DNA from: Sphingomonadales bacterium
GTDB lineage: Bacteria; Pseudomonadota; Alphaproteobacteria; Sphingomonadales; Sphingomonadaceae
Direction of reading: 5' to 3'
DNA: 6,317 nucleotides
NCBI GenBank assembly: GCA_025360285.1
Contig: JANYCM010000299.1
Span: 1-6,317, forward strand
Positions 5,906-6,317 of this stretch are shown here, piece by piece (position 1 is the stretch's first letter; each line of letters begins with the position of its first letter). The notes under the pieces are model-generated. The model had not been told where the DNA came from. It searched no databases and saw nothing but the letters and a program-made list of their open reading frames with translations. Made by a program: the position numbers and the translations under genes.

Positions 5906-6317
5906 ATTACCAGCATTGCACCGACGGAAGCCCTTGAGGAGGCGGACGCCATCTCCGCCACCGGTCATAGCGGCGCCGATTTTGCCGGCCACCCACGCGG
6001 GCTGACGGTTATCGGCAGCACGAAACTGCTCGATGGCTTTTCCTTCTATGGCCTGCAGGCGCTGCTGACGTTGTACATGGCCGAAGCATTGCTCACCCCC
6101 GGCCATGTCGAAAACATCATCGGCTTTGCCGGCTTTCGTCACACCATCGAAGCCGTCACCGGGCCCTTGGGGCGGGACGCGCTGGCGGCGCAGATTTTCG
6201 GACTGTACGTCGGTACCGCCTATTTTCTGCCGGTCATCGGCGGCTGGGTCGCCGATCGGTGGCTCGGGCTGCGCAACACAATCGCCTTGGGCGGCACGCT
6301 GATGACCGCCGGCCATT
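5906..6317 (+). CDS. POT/PTR2-family (proton-dependent oligopeptide) MFS transporter, 3'-truncated by window edge
   Basis: N-terminal 137 residues of an inner-membrane peptide transporter of the POT family, whose members normally use the proton gradient to import di- or tripeptides. A soluble tail (about 1-30) is followed by helix 1 (about 33-62, with GFSFYGLQALLTLYM). Helix 2 (about 96-117) leads into the PTR2 signature GGWVADRWLGLRNTIALGGTL at 112-132, which matches the family pattern well. The start is uncertain. The frame opens after TAA at 5834, with GTG at 5867 (no ribosome site) and ATT at 5906 (ideal site seven bases upstream). I prefer ATT, which gives (M)TSIAPTEAL, a natural-looking N-terminus. 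The helix 1 ExxER motif is replaced by Lys40-Leu-Leu-Asp43-Gly44, which is unusual. It is separated from thrS by 106 bases, so it is probably an independent gene. With a non-standard start and a lost motif, decay or altered coupling is possible. Confidence 0.8.
   Translation, partial: MTSIAPTEALEEADAISATGHSGADFAGHPRGLTVIGSTKLLDGFSFYGLQALLTLYMAEALLTPGHVENIIGFAGFRHTIEAVTGPLGRDALAAQIFGLYVGTAYFLPVIGGWVADRWLGLRNTIALGGTLMTAGH

Noticed and set aside
5875..5937. Short open frame of 20 codons (ATG 5875, TGA 5935) overlapping the POT start, a possible leader peptide
   Set aside because: It has no ribosome site and no amino-acid run suggesting attenuation, and a frame of this length is expected by chance.
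5615..6316. A 233-codon minus-strand open frame spanning the thrS end and the POT gene
   Set aside because: It crosses two real genes and the repeat, and includes the PLPLAGE phrase typical of a translated intergenic palindrome rather than a protein.

Overview
The window is high-GC and gene-dense, with short intergenic gaps of 24 to 106 bases. It looks like the chromosome of an alphaproteobacterium, most probably Sphingomonadales. This rests on overall codon and protein style, on the insertion in the ThrRS catalytic domain ahead of the Lys-Pro-Met-Asn-Cys-Pro motif, on the DUF2189-type membrane protein, and on the sphingomonad-like POT transporter. The assignment comes from recognition, not from a search.

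Layout from left to right. At 1-1287 is the 3' majority of folC (+), cut by the left window edge. It converges on a two-gene minus-strand operon: an ABHD10-like alpha/beta hydrolase (2079-2831), then a secreted TPR-like protein (1312-2082), joined by a 4-base ATGA overlap. A 116-base divergent region (2832-2947) separates this operon from a plus-strand DUF2189-like membrane protein (2948-3721). That region holds what look like two promoters sharing one symmetric -10 element. Then comes thrS (3799-5799), complete, with all editing-site and zinc ligands. After a 106-base gap with a hairpin-type repeat, the last gene (+, cut by the right edge) is a POT/PTR2-family peptide transporter.

folC and thrS are housekeeping genes (folate polyglutamylation, Thr-tRNA synthesis). 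The hydrolase, TPR protein and membrane protein are conserved-type accessory genes whose roles cannot be read from the sequence. I see no mobile element, CRISPR array, tRNA or rRNA, and no clear new multi-gene system.

The most unusual spots are three. The POT transporter has an ideally placed Shine-Dalgarno that points to an ATT codon rather than ATG/GTG/TTG. The same protein has Lys-Leu-Leu-Asp-Gly where the family's proton-coupling ExxER motif should be. The divergent promoter appears to have a shared, symmetric -10.
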